DNA of 64,000 bases from Leucobacter denitrificans (GTDB lineage Bacteria; Actinomycetota; Actinomycetes; Actinomycetales; Microbacteriaceae): the NCBI RefSeq assembly GCF_014396385.1, contig NZ_CP060716.1, positions 496,001 through 560,000 of the forward strand. The letters are read 5' to 3'. Within the stretch, counting starts at the first letter, position 1. Every line of letters starts with the position of its first letter. The notes below the pieces were generated by a model, which ran no database searches, had not been told where the DNA came from, and saw nothing but the letters and a program-made list of their open reading frames with translations. Of the stretch, positions 7,858 through 16,622 are shown in pieces. The translations under genes were made by a program, and so were the position numbers.

Positions 7858-8684
7858 TCGTTCACCGCATCGACGACCTCACAGCTCCAGAGCTCGCCGA
7901 TTACACTCAACTTACCGACGTTGAACTCAGACGTGTGCGCGAGCCTGAAGAGGGACTATACCTCGCGGAATCCCCGAAAGTAATCGAGCGAGCAATACAA
8001 GCTGGGCATCGACCCCGCTCATTGCTGTTGCTTGAAGAGTGGATCCCAAAACTTGCACCAATGCTTGAGCGGTACCCAGAAGTACCGGCGTTCGTAGGGG
8101 AGAGCAAGCAGCTTGAGCAACTCACTGGGTTCCATATGCATCGTGGGGCCCTCGCGTCGATGCACCGACCTCCCAGCCTCGATCCACTCACAATTCTCGC
8201 GAGCTCACGTCGTATTGTCGTACTCGAAGACCTTGCAGACCACACAAACGTTGGAGCAATATTTCGCTCGATTGCGGCCCTTGGTGCAGATGCCGTGCTG
8301 TTGAGTCCAGGTTGTGCCGATCCACTGTATCGACGCGCCGTGCGAGTGAGCATGGGCGCGGTCCTGCAGGTACCCTGGGCGCGTCTGCCAGATTGGCGGG
8401 AGGCCGGCCCGATGATTCGCGACGCTGGATTTGAGCTCGCAGCTTTCGCGCTTCACGAGGACGCACAAGATCTTGCAGAGTTCGTGCACCACGTTCCAGA
8501 CAAGCTCGCGCTCATGTTTGGGTCAGAAGGACCGGGTCTTTCACGCCGCGCGCTTGCTTCGGCCACGCAAGCTGTCACGATTCCAATGGAACACGGAGTT
8601 GACTCTCTCAACGTATCAACTGCCGCAGCACTCGCGCTCTGGGCAGTGCGCACTGCCGATAGTGCACAGAACGGTACGAGGTGA
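7854..8684 (+). CDS. TrmH/SpoU-family RNA 2'-O-methyltransferase
   Basis: A 276-residue SPOUT methyltransferase that would methylate a ribose in tRNA or rRNA using S-adenosylmethionine. The knotted C-terminal domain shows all three motifs: NVGAIFRS (about 125-132), MFGSEGPGLSR (about 221-231) and IPMEHGVDSLNVSTAAA (about 243-259). The N-terminal part resembles a substrate-binding L30e-like domain. The target base cannot be told from sequence alone. It starts at a GTG overlapping the hydrolase stop by 4 bases. Confidence 0.9.
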   Translation: MIVHRIDDLTAPELADYTQLTDVELRRVREPEEGLYLAESPKVIERAIQAGHRPRSLLLLEEWIPKLAPMLERYPEVPAFVGESKQLEQLTGFHMHRGALASMHRPPSLDPLTILASSRRIVVLEDLADHTNVGAIFRSIAALGADAVLLSPGCADPLYRRAVRVSMGAVLQVPWARLPDWREAGPMIRDAGFELAAFALHEDAQDLAEFVHHVPDKLALMFGSEGPGLSRRALASATQAVTIPMEHGVDSLNVSTAAALALWAVRTADSAQNGTR

Positions 8685-9487
8685 GCGACATGTCACTGCA
8701 CCGACGCCTGCGTGTCCTTTGGATCTTTGGGTTCTGGGCCGTAATTGGCGTGGGCGCTTACGTGCTGGGCGTGCTGAGTACAACAGGTCAGTGGGTTGAA
8801 GATAGCGCGCTGTCCGCCTCTAGATACAACACCGACCCGCCGGCACCGCTGAGCCTGGTGTCGACTCCTGCGATCGCAATTTGCTTAGTAGTACTCGGAC
8901 TTCTCGCTTTATGGATCCACGGCATCGCCAGGGCCCTCGTAGTGACCCTGGTGCCTGTTGTTGCGATCGTCGCGTCACAACTTCTAAAATCTGAGGTGCT
9001 CGGCCGCCCAGAATTGCTGAGCCTTACCGCAGAAAACTCGTTTCCGAGCGGCCACATGACGGTGTTTACCGCGGTGGTTGCATCTGCAATATTTGCGGTC
9101 ACCCGCCACCTTCGCGCGATTGTCGCACTTGGTGGAGCCATACTACTCGGGGTCGTGAGTTGGCAATTGCTCACGTATGGCTGGCATAGACCGAGCGATG
9201 TGCTTGGCGCATTGGCTATCGGAGTCGTAAGCTTCGCCATCGTTACCACTTTGTTACCTTTACGGCCAGCGCGAGGTGTGTGGCTCGTTCGCACAGTGTC
9301 GATCGGCCTCGCAATGGTGGGGTGGATCACTGTTGGTGCCGCACTCGTGTTGCTTTTCCTCGCATGGCGACAGGGGAGTGCTGACCTTATGCTCAACGCC
9401 GCCCAGTTTGGCTCAATCGCACTCTGTGCACTCGCAGCGCACTCGCTGTTGCGCTTGGCAGTTCTAGCGCGTTCCGCCCGCGAGTAA
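8681..9487 (+). CDS. PAP2-family membrane phosphatase
   Basis: A 268-residue integral membrane phosphatase with about six helices. The three PAP2 motifs are present: K-x6-RP in KSEVLGRP (about 105-112), PSGH (about 123-126) and an S-x9-HRPSDV stretch (about 162-177). Likely substrates are lipid phosphates such as phosphatidic acid or an isoprenoid diphosphate. It starts at a GTG overlapping trmH by 4 bases; ATG 8690 is an alternative. Two further C-terminal helices (about 205-255) extend beyond the catalytic core. Confidence 0.85.
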   Translation: MSDMSLHRRLRVLWIFGFWAVIGVGAYVLGVLSTTGQWVEDSALSASRYNTDPPAPLSLVSTPAIAICLVVLGLLALWIHGIARALVVTLVPVVAIVASQLLKSEVLGRPELLSLTAENSFPSGHMTVFTAVVASAIFAVTRHLRAIVALGGAILLGVVSWQLLTYGWHRPSDVLGALAIGVVSFAIVTTLLPLRPARGVWLVRTVSIGLAMVGWITVGAALVLLFLAWRQGSADLMLNAAQFGSIALCALAAHSLLRLAVLARSARE

Positions 9488-9807
9488 TTTAAAGTCCACC
9501 TTTTGGAGTATCGCGAAAAGGCTATGTCAGAACATTTTCACGCTCGTGGGCTGCCTAAACAGCCGGATTGTCTCTTTGCCAATTCTTAATAGCAATGCGT
9601 TCGCCGCTGCACAGCGAACGGACGAACCCTGGACCGAAATCCGAGGCGGGAATTGGCTATGCGTGCACCCAGAGATCAAATCCAGCGCACACCTTCACAC
9701 AGTAACACTTTCGCTGATAATGTATATTATGTCAGTTTAGATTAATATGGGACTTCCCTGGCTCAGGAAGCCTCGCCTCGGAACCGCCCTATCAGGTCAT
9801 GTGAGCA
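9488..9807. other. Convergent intergenic region, no supported gene
   Basis: 320 bases between the 3' ends of two converging genes. The last third is AT-rich (TATATTA-like stretch around 9718-9745). A small arm pair GTTCGC/GCGAAC lies near 9600-9622. A 64-codon open frame on plus (9546-9740) shows no homology that I recognise and no good ribosome site. I see no RNA gene. Confidence 0.5.
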
Positions 9808-10113
9808 TTAGCTCTTCTCGATAGCCTGTTCCAGCCGCGCGACTTTTCCGTCGAGTTCACCGACGAACCCAGGCCGAATGTCTGCTTTCATCACGAGAGA
9901 AACTCGTGGCCCAAATTGCTGCACCGCTTCAGTGGCGCGCTTGACCACGGCGAATACCTCGTCCCACTCCCCTTCGATTTCGGTAAACATTGCTGATGTC
10001 CTGTTTGGAAGTCCGGATTCCCGCACAACCCGTACGGCTGCAGCTACGGCTTCATGAACGGAACCACTTTCATCTGTGGATCCAGTTGGAGAAACAGAAA
10101 AGGCGAGCAACAT
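9808..10113 (-). CDS. Thiamine-binding protein, MTH1187/YkoF-like
   Basis: A 101-residue protein of the thiamine-binding (DUF77, MTH1187) family. Features are LLAFSVSPTG at the start, TSAMFTEIEGEWDEVF in the middle and a conserved R-V-S-L-V-M-K-A-D-I-R strand, as in small ferredoxin-fold thiamine binders. Such proteins bind the vitamin in the cytoplasm; their exact role in transport or salvage is unsettled. An AGAGGA site precedes the ATG. No TPP riboswitch is evident upstream. Confidence 0.85.
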   Translation of the reverse strand: MLLAFSVSPTGSTDESGSVHEAVAAAVRVVRESGLPNRTSAMFTEIEGEWDEVFAVVKRATEAVQQFGPRVSLVMKADIRPGFVGELDGKVARLEQAIEKS

Positions 10114-10249
10114 TATGGAGTCCTCTCTGACGCTGTCAAAAGAATTCGGGTTTCACCCCAGGCTATGTGAGGTAACACCCGTCTACACGTACCAACGCAA
10201 GGTGTCGCGTAAGGATCCACATTCACCTGACCAGCGTAGACTGACCACG

Positions 10250-10870
10250 ATGTACGTCAAGATTTGTGGTCTGAGAGATAGAGCTACTGCCCTTCATGCA
10301 ATACGGGAAGGCGCCGACGCTGTCGGTGTCGTTATGAGTGAGGGAAGCCCGCGAAACGCGACCCGCGAAGAGGCGAAAGCCGTCGTCACCGCAGCGCATT
10401 CCTTCGATCGACACATTGATGCGGTGCTTGTCGTTCGACGCATTCACGCAGCTGACGCTGCACAGCTCGCGGTTGACCTTGGGTTTGACGTCCTACAACT
10501 TCACGGTGAGTACACTCAATCGGATTTTGAGAGTGCTGCTGTGATCCACCCACGCATATGGCGCGCGGCAAGTCTTGTGACGACACCAGACTTGCGATTC
10601 GGTGAATACTCAGAGGAGCGATTGCTTGTAGACAGCCCAGATCCGGGCTCCGGCAGGCCTTGGGACCTGAAAGGAGTTAGCTCCGCACACCTGGGCGACA
10701 GTTGGCTACTTGCGGGGGGTCTCTCCCCTGAAAACGTCGCCTCCGCGATCGCCGAGGCTCAACCAGACGGTGTAGATGTCTCAAGCGGAGTTGAGATCGC
10801 ACCTGGCCAAAAGAGCCTCGAACGCATCACCCAATTCATTCGAGCTGCGCGAAGCGCGAGTTCTAATTAA
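10250..10870 (+). CDS. trpF: Phosphoribosylanthranilate isomerase
   Basis: A 206-residue TIM-barrel isomerase for the third step of tryptophan synthesis from chorismate. The catalytic Cys is in VKICGLR (about residue 6) and the catalytic Asp in LLVDSPDPGSG (about 127). The phosphate sites LAGGLSPENV and GVDVSSGVE are intact. The ATG at 10250 has TAGACT 7 bases upstream. Its 3' end overlaps trpD by 8 bases, tail to tail. A dedicated TrpF is notable because many actinobacteria use the dual-function HisA/PriA instead. Confidence 0.85.
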   Translation: MYVKICGLRDRATALHAIREGADAVGVVMSEGSPRNATREEAKAVVTAAHSFDRHIDAVLVVRRIHAADAAQLAVDLGFDVLQLHGEYTQSDFESAAVIHPRIWRAASLVTTPDLRFGEYSEERLLVDSPDPGSGRPWDLKGVSSAHLGDSWLLAGGLSPENVASAIAEAQPDGVDVSSGVEIAPGQKSLERITQFIRAARSASSN

Positions 10871-11930
10871 CCCGAGCTTGTTTCTGGGTCGCACGAATCC
10901 AGTCTTCGAGCTTTGCTGTCGCAGCACCAGAATCGATCGTTGCCGCAGCGAGCTCTAGCTTCTCCCCCAAACGCTTGAGCAGTGGGCGCTCTACAGATTC
11001 CGGATCAATCGCAAGATCATACGCAACGAGTCCGGCCGCCGCGTTCAAAAGCACGATGTCTCGCACAGGCCCCGGTTCTCCCCCAAGCGTTCGTCGCACA
11101 ACCTCGGCGTTCTCCTCCGGCGTGCCGCCAACGAGGTCCGCAATCTCAGCTCTAGGTATGCCCAGGTCACGTGGATCAAGGTCGTGCTCTGTCAGCGCTC
11201 CCCTGCTCACTTCCCAAATCCTAGAGTGACCAGTGGTCGTAAGTTCATCGAGCCCATCATCACCGCGGAACACGAGCGCAGAAGCACCACGAAGACGAAA
11301 GACGCCCACGAAAATTGGCACTCGGTCAAGATCCGCAACCCCTACTGCTGAAGCCTCAGGCCGAACCGGGTTGCACAATGGACCAAGGAAATTAAACACC
11401 GTTGGGATGCCGAGTTCTGCTCGAGCACCAGCAACATGCTTAAAGCCCTGAAGAAAGCGCGCAGCGTGCACAAATGCAATGCCGGCTTCATCGAACGATT
11501 GCTTTAACTGATCAGGGTCAAGCGACAGGTCGATTCCGAGAGCACTGAAAACATCAGATGAACCTGATAAACTACTCGCCGCTTTATTACCGTGCTTGAC
11601 TACAGGCGTTCCAGCAGCCGCAGCAACGATCGAAGCCATTGATGAGATGTTAACGGTTCCAAAACGATCTCCTCCCGTGCCGACGATGTCGAGCGACATT
11701 GCAGGAAGAGCAATTGGCGCAGCCTCGGCCAAAATCGCATCGCGGAACCCGATAACTTCTTCAACAGTTACGCCCTTTGTATGCAGCGCAACTAGAAAAC
11801 CGCCAATCTGTGCCCCAGTTGCGTCTCCCGTCATGAATCGGGACATCGCCCATTCAGCCTGGGAAACGCTGAGATCCTCCCCTTGAAGCAGTGTCGTAAG
11901 AATTGCTGGCCAGGTCCGATCTTCACTCAT
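10863..11930 (-). CDS. trpD: Anthranilate phosphoribosyltransferase
   Basis: A 355-residue transferase joining anthranilate and PRPP in tryptophan synthesis. The PRPP-binding loop DIVGTGGD (about 82-89), the NISSMA segment, KHGNKAASS (about 112-120) and the metal-binding DD in GDDGLDEL (about 224-231) are present. TAAGAT sits 6 bases before the ATG, suggesting a leaderless mRNA. It is divergent from ctaE, the same arrangement as in mycobacteria. Confidence 0.95.
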   Translation of the reverse strand: MSEDRTWPAILTTLLQGEDLSVSQAEWAMSRFMTGDATGAQIGGFLVALHTKGVTVEEVIGFRDAILAEAAPIALPAMSLDIVGTGGDRFGTVNISSMASIVAAAAGTPVVKHGNKAASSLSGSSDVFSALGIDLSLDPDQLKQSFDEAGIAFVHAARFLQGFKHVAGARAELGIPTVFNFLGPLCNPVRPEASAVGVADLDRVPIFVGVFRLRGASALVFRGDDGLDELTTTGHSRIWEVSRGALTEHDLDPRDLGIPRAEIADLVGGTPEENAEVVRRTLGGEPGPVRDIVLLNAAAGLVAYDLAIDPESVERPLLKRLGEKLELAAATIDSGAATAKLEDWIRATQKQARVN

Positions 11931-12070
11931 ACGGCAATCTTACCCACGACACGCCGCCCTACTTGATGTGTGGTCACCGAAGGGTCTTTCGGCGCGGTAG
12001 GGTGGATGGGTAAATGTCGAAAAAACTCGGCTCGCCGAGCATCGGTGAAAATACACACCAAACTTTCAGC

Positions 12071-12076
12071 CATAAT
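12071..12076 (+). promoter_or_regulatory. Possible -10 box for ctaE-qcrCAB
   Basis: CATAAT lies 6 bases before the GTG at 12083. The spacer GGAAGG could also serve as a very close ribosome site. No clear -35 is visible. A second TAGGGT hexamer at 11998-12003 is an alternative promoter for a leadered transcript. Confidence 0.35.
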
Positions 12077-12082
12077 GGAAGG

Positions 12083-12712
12083 GTGACAACGACCACTATG
12101 AATACCAAGTCAGCCGTGCCCACGGTGAAGCGACCCAACTCCGTCGCCGTCGGCACGATCGTGTGGCTCGGCAGCGAGGTCATGTTCTTCGCCGGCCTGT
12201 TCGCCATCTACTTCACACTCCGGGCGATGAACCCAGAATTGTGGGCAGAGCAAACGTCGAAGCATAACTTCACGTTCGCCCTGATTAACACCCTCATTCT
12301 TGTTGCTTCATCGTTCACTGCGCAGGCGGGTGTCTTTGCTGCTGAGCGCATGCAGCCACGAGCAACCGGAGCAAGTCCCGCGAAGTGGGGCATGGTCGAG
12401 TGGTTCTACCTCACCTTCTTCATGGGGGCCATCTTCGTGGCAGGCCAGGCCTGGGAGTACGCAACCTTCGTGTCAGAAGGCATCACGCTCGCGAGCGATC
12501 CTTATGGTTCTGCCTTCTACATCACCACCGGTTTCCACGGCATCCACGTTTCCCTTGGTCTCGTGGCCTTCCTCCTGGTGATCGGTCGCGTCTACGCAGT
12601 TAAGAACTTCACACACAAAGAAGAGACCACCGCGGTCGTCGTGTCCTACTACTGGCACTTCGTCGACATCGTATGGATCATCCTCTTCATCATCATTTAC
12701 GTACTCAAGTAG
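12083..12712 (+). CDS. ctaE: Cytochrome c oxidase subunit 3 (aa3-type)
   Basis: A 209-residue membrane subunit with five helices, as in actinobacterial subunit III, lacking the first two of the seven-helix form. Recognisable segments are [17 protein letters not shown] (about 21-37), [26 protein letters not shown] (about 151-161) and [11 protein letters not shown] near the end. It belongs to the bcc-aa3 supercomplex. The start is ambiguous: GTG 12083 gives MTTTTMNTK..., ATG 12098 is shorter and ATG 12014 adds 23 residues. qcrC follows after 20 bases. Confidence 0.93.
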   Translation: MTTTTMNTKSAVPTVKRPNSVAVGTIVWLGSEVMFFAGLFAIYFTLRAMNPELWAEQTSKHNFTFALINTLILVASSFTAQAGVFAAERMQPRATGASPAKWGMVEWFYLTFFMGAIFVAGQAWEYATFVSEGITLASDPYGSAFYITTGFHGIHVSLGLVAFLLVIGRVYAVKNFTHKEETTAVVVSYYWHFVDIVWIILFIIIYVLK

Positions 12713-12732
12713 AGTCAGGAGCAATAGAGATC

Positions 12733-13536
12733 ATGGCTCGCGCCAAGAAGAACTCCGCTAAGACCGGACGGCGTCACCCGCTCGCCACGGCCGCACTGTT
12801 GGCTGTTGGCCTGCTTGTTACCGGTGCCGCATACGCAGGATTCAGCCAGACAGCTGCTACCGCAGAAGTGGATCTCACTTCACCTGAGGTAATCGAAGCT
12901 GGTCAGAAACTCTTCGCTGCGAACTGCGCAACTTGCCACGGCATGAACGCAGAAGGAACAGAGAACGACGGCCCAACACTTATTGGTGTTGGTGCAGCAT
13001 CGGTTCATTTCCAGGTCGGAACTGGTCGAATGCCACTCGCATTCACTGGTCCGCAGGGAATGGTTAAGCCCGTGCAGTTCACGGAAGAGCAGACACTTCA
13101 AATGGCTGCCTACGTTGCATCATTGGCACCTGGACCTGGCCTCCCTGAGACCCAGTACCTCCAGGGCGAAGGTGACGTTGCACGCGGTGGCGAGCTCTTC
13201 CGCATTAACTGCGCGATGTGCCACAACGTTGCCGGTGCTGGCGGTGCGTTGACGCAGGGTAAGTGGGCTCCATCGCTCAGTGGTGTCGAGGCGACTCACA
13301 TCTACAACGCGATGGTGACCGGTCCGCAGAACATGCCGGTCTTTAGCGATGCGAACATCACGCCAGAGCAAAAGTCAGACATCATCACTTACCTCAAGTA
13401 CATCGATGAGAAGCCATCAATCGGCGGTTTCTCACTCGGTTCACTTGGTCCGGTAGCTGAGGGTCTCTTCATTTGGGTGATCGGCCTCGGGGCCGTCGTC
13501 GCACTCACTGTGTGGGTCACCTCGAAGTCGAACTAG
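12733..13536 (+). CDS. qcrC: Cytochrome bc1 complex di-haem cytochrome c subunit
   Basis: A 267-residue membrane-bound cytochrome cc of the bcc complex. Two haem c sites are clear: CATCH at 65-69 and CAMCH at 160-164, each in its own cytochrome c domain, with later methionines as candidate sixth ligands. There is an N-terminal anchor helix (about 19-37) and a C-terminal helix (about 240-262). The di-haem form replaces soluble cytochrome c and passes electrons straight to aa3 oxidase. ATG 12733 is chosen; earlier in-frame codons lie within ctaE. Confidence 0.95.
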   Translation: MARAKKNSAKTGRRHPLATAALLAVGLLVTGAAYAGFSQTAATAEVDLTSPEVIEAGQKLFAANCATCHGMNAEGTENDGPTLIGVGAASVHFQVGTGRMPLAFTGPQGMVKPVQFTEEQTLQMAAYVASLAPGPGLPETQYLQGEGDVARGGELFRINCAMCHNVAGAGGALTQGKWAPSLSGVEATHIYNAMVTGPQNMPVFSDANITPEQKSDIITYLKYIDEKPSIGGFSLGSLGPVAEGLFIWVIGLGAVVALTVWVTSKSN

Positions 13537-13578
13537 ACCTCGCAACGCATCAATAGTTTTCAGGAATCAAGGAGCAAC

Positions 13579-14667
13579 ATGGCAGAGGAAGCGAAGAACA
13601 GTAGCGGCGGAAGCGCTGCTGTTGTCGCCGATGGCCACGGCGTCGAAACGGCTTCGGTAGGTACCGCAGTCCTTTCTTCGGATGCCGTGCAGAATCCGGG
13701 ACTCCCCCCACACCGCAAGCGTGTGACGGATCTGGACCCAAAGAAGGAAAAGAACGCCGAGCGCGGAGTTTACGGACTTTTCTACCTTTCTATTGTCGGC
13801 AGCCTCGGCGCGGTACTTGCCTACATGTTCTTCCCGATCGAGTCTGGGGACGCCTCCGAGATTCGCTTGCATACGATATTCGTAGGCAGCGGCATGGCCT
13901 TGGCCCTGCTCGCAATCGGTATTGGAGCTGTGCACTGGGGCAAGGCCCTAATGTACGACGGAGAATCTATTGACCTTCGTCATCCGGTGGCGAGCGATGA
14001 GCCAACCCGTGAGGCCTCGGCTGAAGTCTTCAAGGTTGCAGATCAAGAATCAGGCTTCTCGCGCCGTACCCTTGTACGAAATAGCTTGTTTGGTGCCCTG
14101 ATTGCATTCCCTCTTCCCGGAATCACGTTGCTCCGTGGGCTCGCTCCTCAGGACATCGATCCGGTTGAGGTACTCCGTCACACTATGTGGGACAAGGGAA
14201 TTCGTCTCGCACGCGATAATGGCGGCCACAAGGTCGGTGAGGCGATCCGCGCAGCTGACGTGACAATTGGTTCGGTATTCCATGTGGTACCCGAAAACCT
14301 TGGTCAGGCCAAAGATGTGCTTAACGAAAAGGCTAAGGCGGTCGTACTCCTTATCCGTCTCGACGAAAAGGATCTCAAGGAGACGCCTGAGAAGGAATCC
14401 TGGTCCTACAACGGAATCGTCGCTTACTCAAAGGTGTGCACGCACGTTGGATGCCCGGTGGCACTGAACGAGCAGCATACGCACCACCTACTTTGCCCTT
14501 GCCACCAGTCGCAGTTCGATGTTTCTGACGAAGCAAAGGTGGTCTTCGGTCCGGCCAAGCGACCGCTTCCACAGCTTCCCATTACCGTCGACGATGAGGG
14601 TTACCTCATCGCACAGAGCGACTTCAATGAACCTGTTGGTCCGAGCTACTGGGAGCGACTTAAGTGA
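13579..14667 (+). CDS. qcrA: Cytochrome bc1 complex Rieske iron-sulfur subunit
   Basis: A 362-residue Rieske protein. The [2Fe-2S] ligands are in CTHVGC (Cys 287, His 289) and CPCHQSQF (Cys 306, His 309). As usual in actinobacteria there are three transmembrane helices before the Rieske domain (about 57-80, 95-115 and 165-185) instead of one. AAGGAGCAAC precedes the ATG. The first 50 residues are low-complexity Ser/Gly/Val and probably flexible. It overlaps qcrB by 4 bases. Confidence 0.95.
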   Translation: MAEEAKNSSGGSAAVVADGHGVETASVGTAVLSSDAVQNPGLPPHRKRVTDLDPKKEKNAERGVYGLFYLSIVGSLGAVLAYMFFPIESGDASEIRLHTIFVGSGMALALLAIGIGAVHWGKALMYDGESIDLRHPVASDEPTREASAEVFKVADQESGFSRRTLVRNSLFGALIAFPLPGITLLRGLAPQDIDPVEVLRHTMWDKGIRLARDNGGHKVGEAIRAADVTIGSVFHVVPENLGQAKDVLNEKAKAVVLLIRLDEKDLKETPEKESWSYNGIVAYSKVCTHVGCPVALNEQHTHHLLCPCHQSQFDVSDEAKVVFGPAKRPLPQLPITVDDEGYLIAQSDFNEPVGPSYWERLK

Positions 14668-16274
14668 GCCACGTGACTGAATCCCCCGCAAAGAGCGGAT
14701 CGAGCCGATTTACCTCGGCAGCTGCGACATACATTGACGACCGCACCAAGATTGGTGTGGCTGTCAAGGAGTTCGGCCGCAAGGTCTTCCCTGACCATTG
14801 GTCCTTCCTTCTTGGTGAAGTAGCGCTCTACAGCTTTGTTGTCATCCTGCTGTCGGGAACCTTCCTGACCCTTTTCTTCCAGGCAACGATGATTGAGACC
14901 GTATACGACGGCCCTTATGTACCAATGAAGGGTATTGAGATGTCCGGCGCGATGGCGTCGACGATTGATATCTCATTCTCAGTTCGTGGCGGCCTTCTTA
15001 TGCGTCAGGTGCACCACTGGGCGGCGCTTCTTTTCGTTGCCTCGATTGGTCTGCACATGCTTCGCATCTTCTTCACGGGTGCATTCCGCAAGCCGCGCGA
15101 ACTGAACTGGATCATCGGTTTCGTTCTCTTCGTGCTTGCAATGGCTGAGGGCTTCACTGGCTACTCACTCCCAGATGACGTGCTCTCGGGCAATGGCCTC
15201 CGTATTATCGACGGCATCATCAAGGCAATTCCCATTATCGGAACTTGGCTATCCTTCCTCTTCTTCGGCGGAGAGTTCCCAGGGACAGATATTGTGGGCA
15301 GGCTCTACATGCTGCACATCATGGTCCTTCCTGCAATGGTGATCTTGTTTGTTGCGTTGCACCTGATGTTTGTTGTGATCCACAAGCACACCCAGTACCC
15401 TGGACCGGGCAAGACGCAACAAAACGTGGTGGGTTACCCAGTACTCCCCGTCTATGCAGCTAAGGCTGGTGGATTCTTCTTCATCGTCTTCGGCGTGATC
15501 ATGCTCATCTCGACGTTCTTCAGCATCAACGCTGTGTGGATGTATGGCCCATACGATCCGTCACCTGTCTCTGCTGGTACACAGCCTGACTGGTACATCG
15601 GATTTGCTGACGGCATGTTGCGTCTGATTCCGCCAGGGTGGGAAACTGAGTGGTTCGGTTACACCTGGTCATGGAACATGCTCGTTCCTGTCATCATCAT
15701 GGTCGGGTTCCTTGTACTCGTAGCGATCTACCCCTTCATCGAAGCCTGGGTGACCGGAGACAAGCGCGAACACCATATTCTCGATCGTCCACGAAACGCA
15801 CCTACGCGTACAGCAATCGGTGCTGCCGGCGTTACTTTCTACGCTGTAATGTGGGGAGCTGCAAGCTCCGACCTCATGGCAACGCACTTCCAGTTGTCGA
15901 TCGAAGGCGTAATCCACGCACTCCAGGCCCTACTGATTGTGGGACCGATTGTGGCTTACTTCATGACGAAACGTATTTGTCTTGCGCTTCAGAAGAAGGA
16001 TCGCTCTATCGCACTGCACGGCTACGAGTCCGGTCGTATTGTTCGCCTCCCAGGCGGAGAATACGTAGAAGTACACAAGCCTGTTAGCGATTACGAGCGC
16101 TGGGAGCTCGTGAGCTACCACGACTACGCACCGCTCATGCTCCGCCCGAATGACGATGGACGCATTCCGTTCTCAAAGCGTCTGCGCGCTGGCTTCAGCC
16201 GCTGGTTCTTCGAGGATCGCATCGTTCCACCTACTCAGGGTGAACTCGAGCAGGGACACAATGAAGGGCACTAA
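14664..16274 (+). CDS. qcrB: Cytochrome bc1 complex cytochrome b subunit
   Basis: A 536-residue cytochrome b carrying the two haem b groups and the quinol sites. Haem-ligand histidines are seen in RQVHHWAALLF and SIGLHMLRIFF of helix B, and LHIMVLPAMVILFVALH in helix D; the Qo-site region is PDWYIGF in place of the PEWY form. The long C-terminal extension (beyond about 400) after the eight-helix core is typical of actinobacterial QcrB. It starts at a GTG in the qcrA stop. This subunit is the known target of Q203-type inhibitors in mycobacteria. Confidence 0.95.
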   Translation: MSHVTESPAKSGSSRFTSAAATYIDDRTKIGVAVKEFGRKVFPDHWSFLLGEVALYSFVVILLSGTFLTLFFQATMIETVYDGPYVPMKGIEMSGAMASTIDISFSVRGGLLMRQVHHWAALLFVASIGLHMLRIFFTGAFRKPRELNWIIGFVLFVLAMAEGFTGYSLPDDVLSGNGLRIIDGIIKAIPIIGTWLSFLFFGGEFPGTDIVGRLYMLHIMVLPAMVILFVALHLMFVVIHKHTQYPGPGKTQQNVVGYPVLPVYAAKAGGFFFIVFGVIMLISTFFSINAVWMYGPYDPSPVSAGTQPDWYIGFADGMLRLIPPGWETEWFGYTWSWNMLVPVIIMVGFLVLVAIYPFIEAWVTGDKREHHILDRPRNAPTRTAIGAAGVTFYAVMWGAASSDLMATHFQLSIEGVIHALQALLIVGPIVAYFMTKRICLALQKKDRSIALHGYESGRIVRLPGGEYVEVHKPVSDYERWELVSYHDYAPLMLRPNDDGRIPFSKRLRAGFSRWFFEDRIVPPTQGELEQGHNEGH

Positions 16275-16291
16275 GTAGTCCTTCTCCCACT

Positions 16292-16339
16292 AAGAGAAAT
16301 GCCTCCCGCTTGCCGAAGCAAACGGGAGGCATTTCTCTT
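16292..16339 (+). terminator. Terminator of ctaE-qcrCAB
   Basis: A perfect 17-bp stem (16292-16308 with 16323-16339) lies 18 bases after the qcrB stop. The 14-base loop contains a further 4-bp pair (TTGC/GCAA). A short T run follows. Confidence 0.85.
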
Positions 16340-16622
16340 TGGGGACTAAACTCCAAGGGTGTTCGTGACGAGTTCTCGGGTATGACTGGAGGACTCGTGA
16401 TGAACCTAAAGTATGTATTTAGAGAGTTGAATTAGGCTTCGAACAGGGGAATCAGGTAAAAGCAGGCCAAGACCACCGCGCACACGATTAGGAGAGAAGA
16501 CTCACCTCCGGAAGTGGTGGCATAACCTTAGAAGAAGTGGCGTGGCGTTAGTCGAGGTGAGATGTAATGACGTTGCCCCGCAATGAGAATTTAGTCGTTC
16601 TGGGCGGCGAGATATGACGCGC
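16340..16622. other. Intergenic region with a possible gene remnant
   Basis: 283 bases without an intact gene. At 16401-16433 a GGAGGA site precedes a tiny frame reading MNLKYVFRELN then stop. This resembles the first residues of MacB-like ABC permeases, which are commonly encoded beside TetR regulators such as the broken gene that follows. No further permease sequence can be read. It may be the decayed end of an exporter gene, or chance. Confidence 0.25.

Noticed and set aside
9546..9740. 64-codon frame on plus as a small gene
   Set aside because: No ribosome site, no recognisable family, odd composition for this genome, and it ends in an AT-rich patch.
10114..10249. TPP riboswitch or trp attenuator between the thiamine-binding gene and trpF
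   Set aside because: No TPP-switch core and no run of Trp codons is visible; the trpF start fits a leaderless transcript.
16401..16433. Short open frame reading MNLKYVFRELN as a real gene
   Set aside because: It stops after 11 codons and has no continuation; kept only as a possible remnant.
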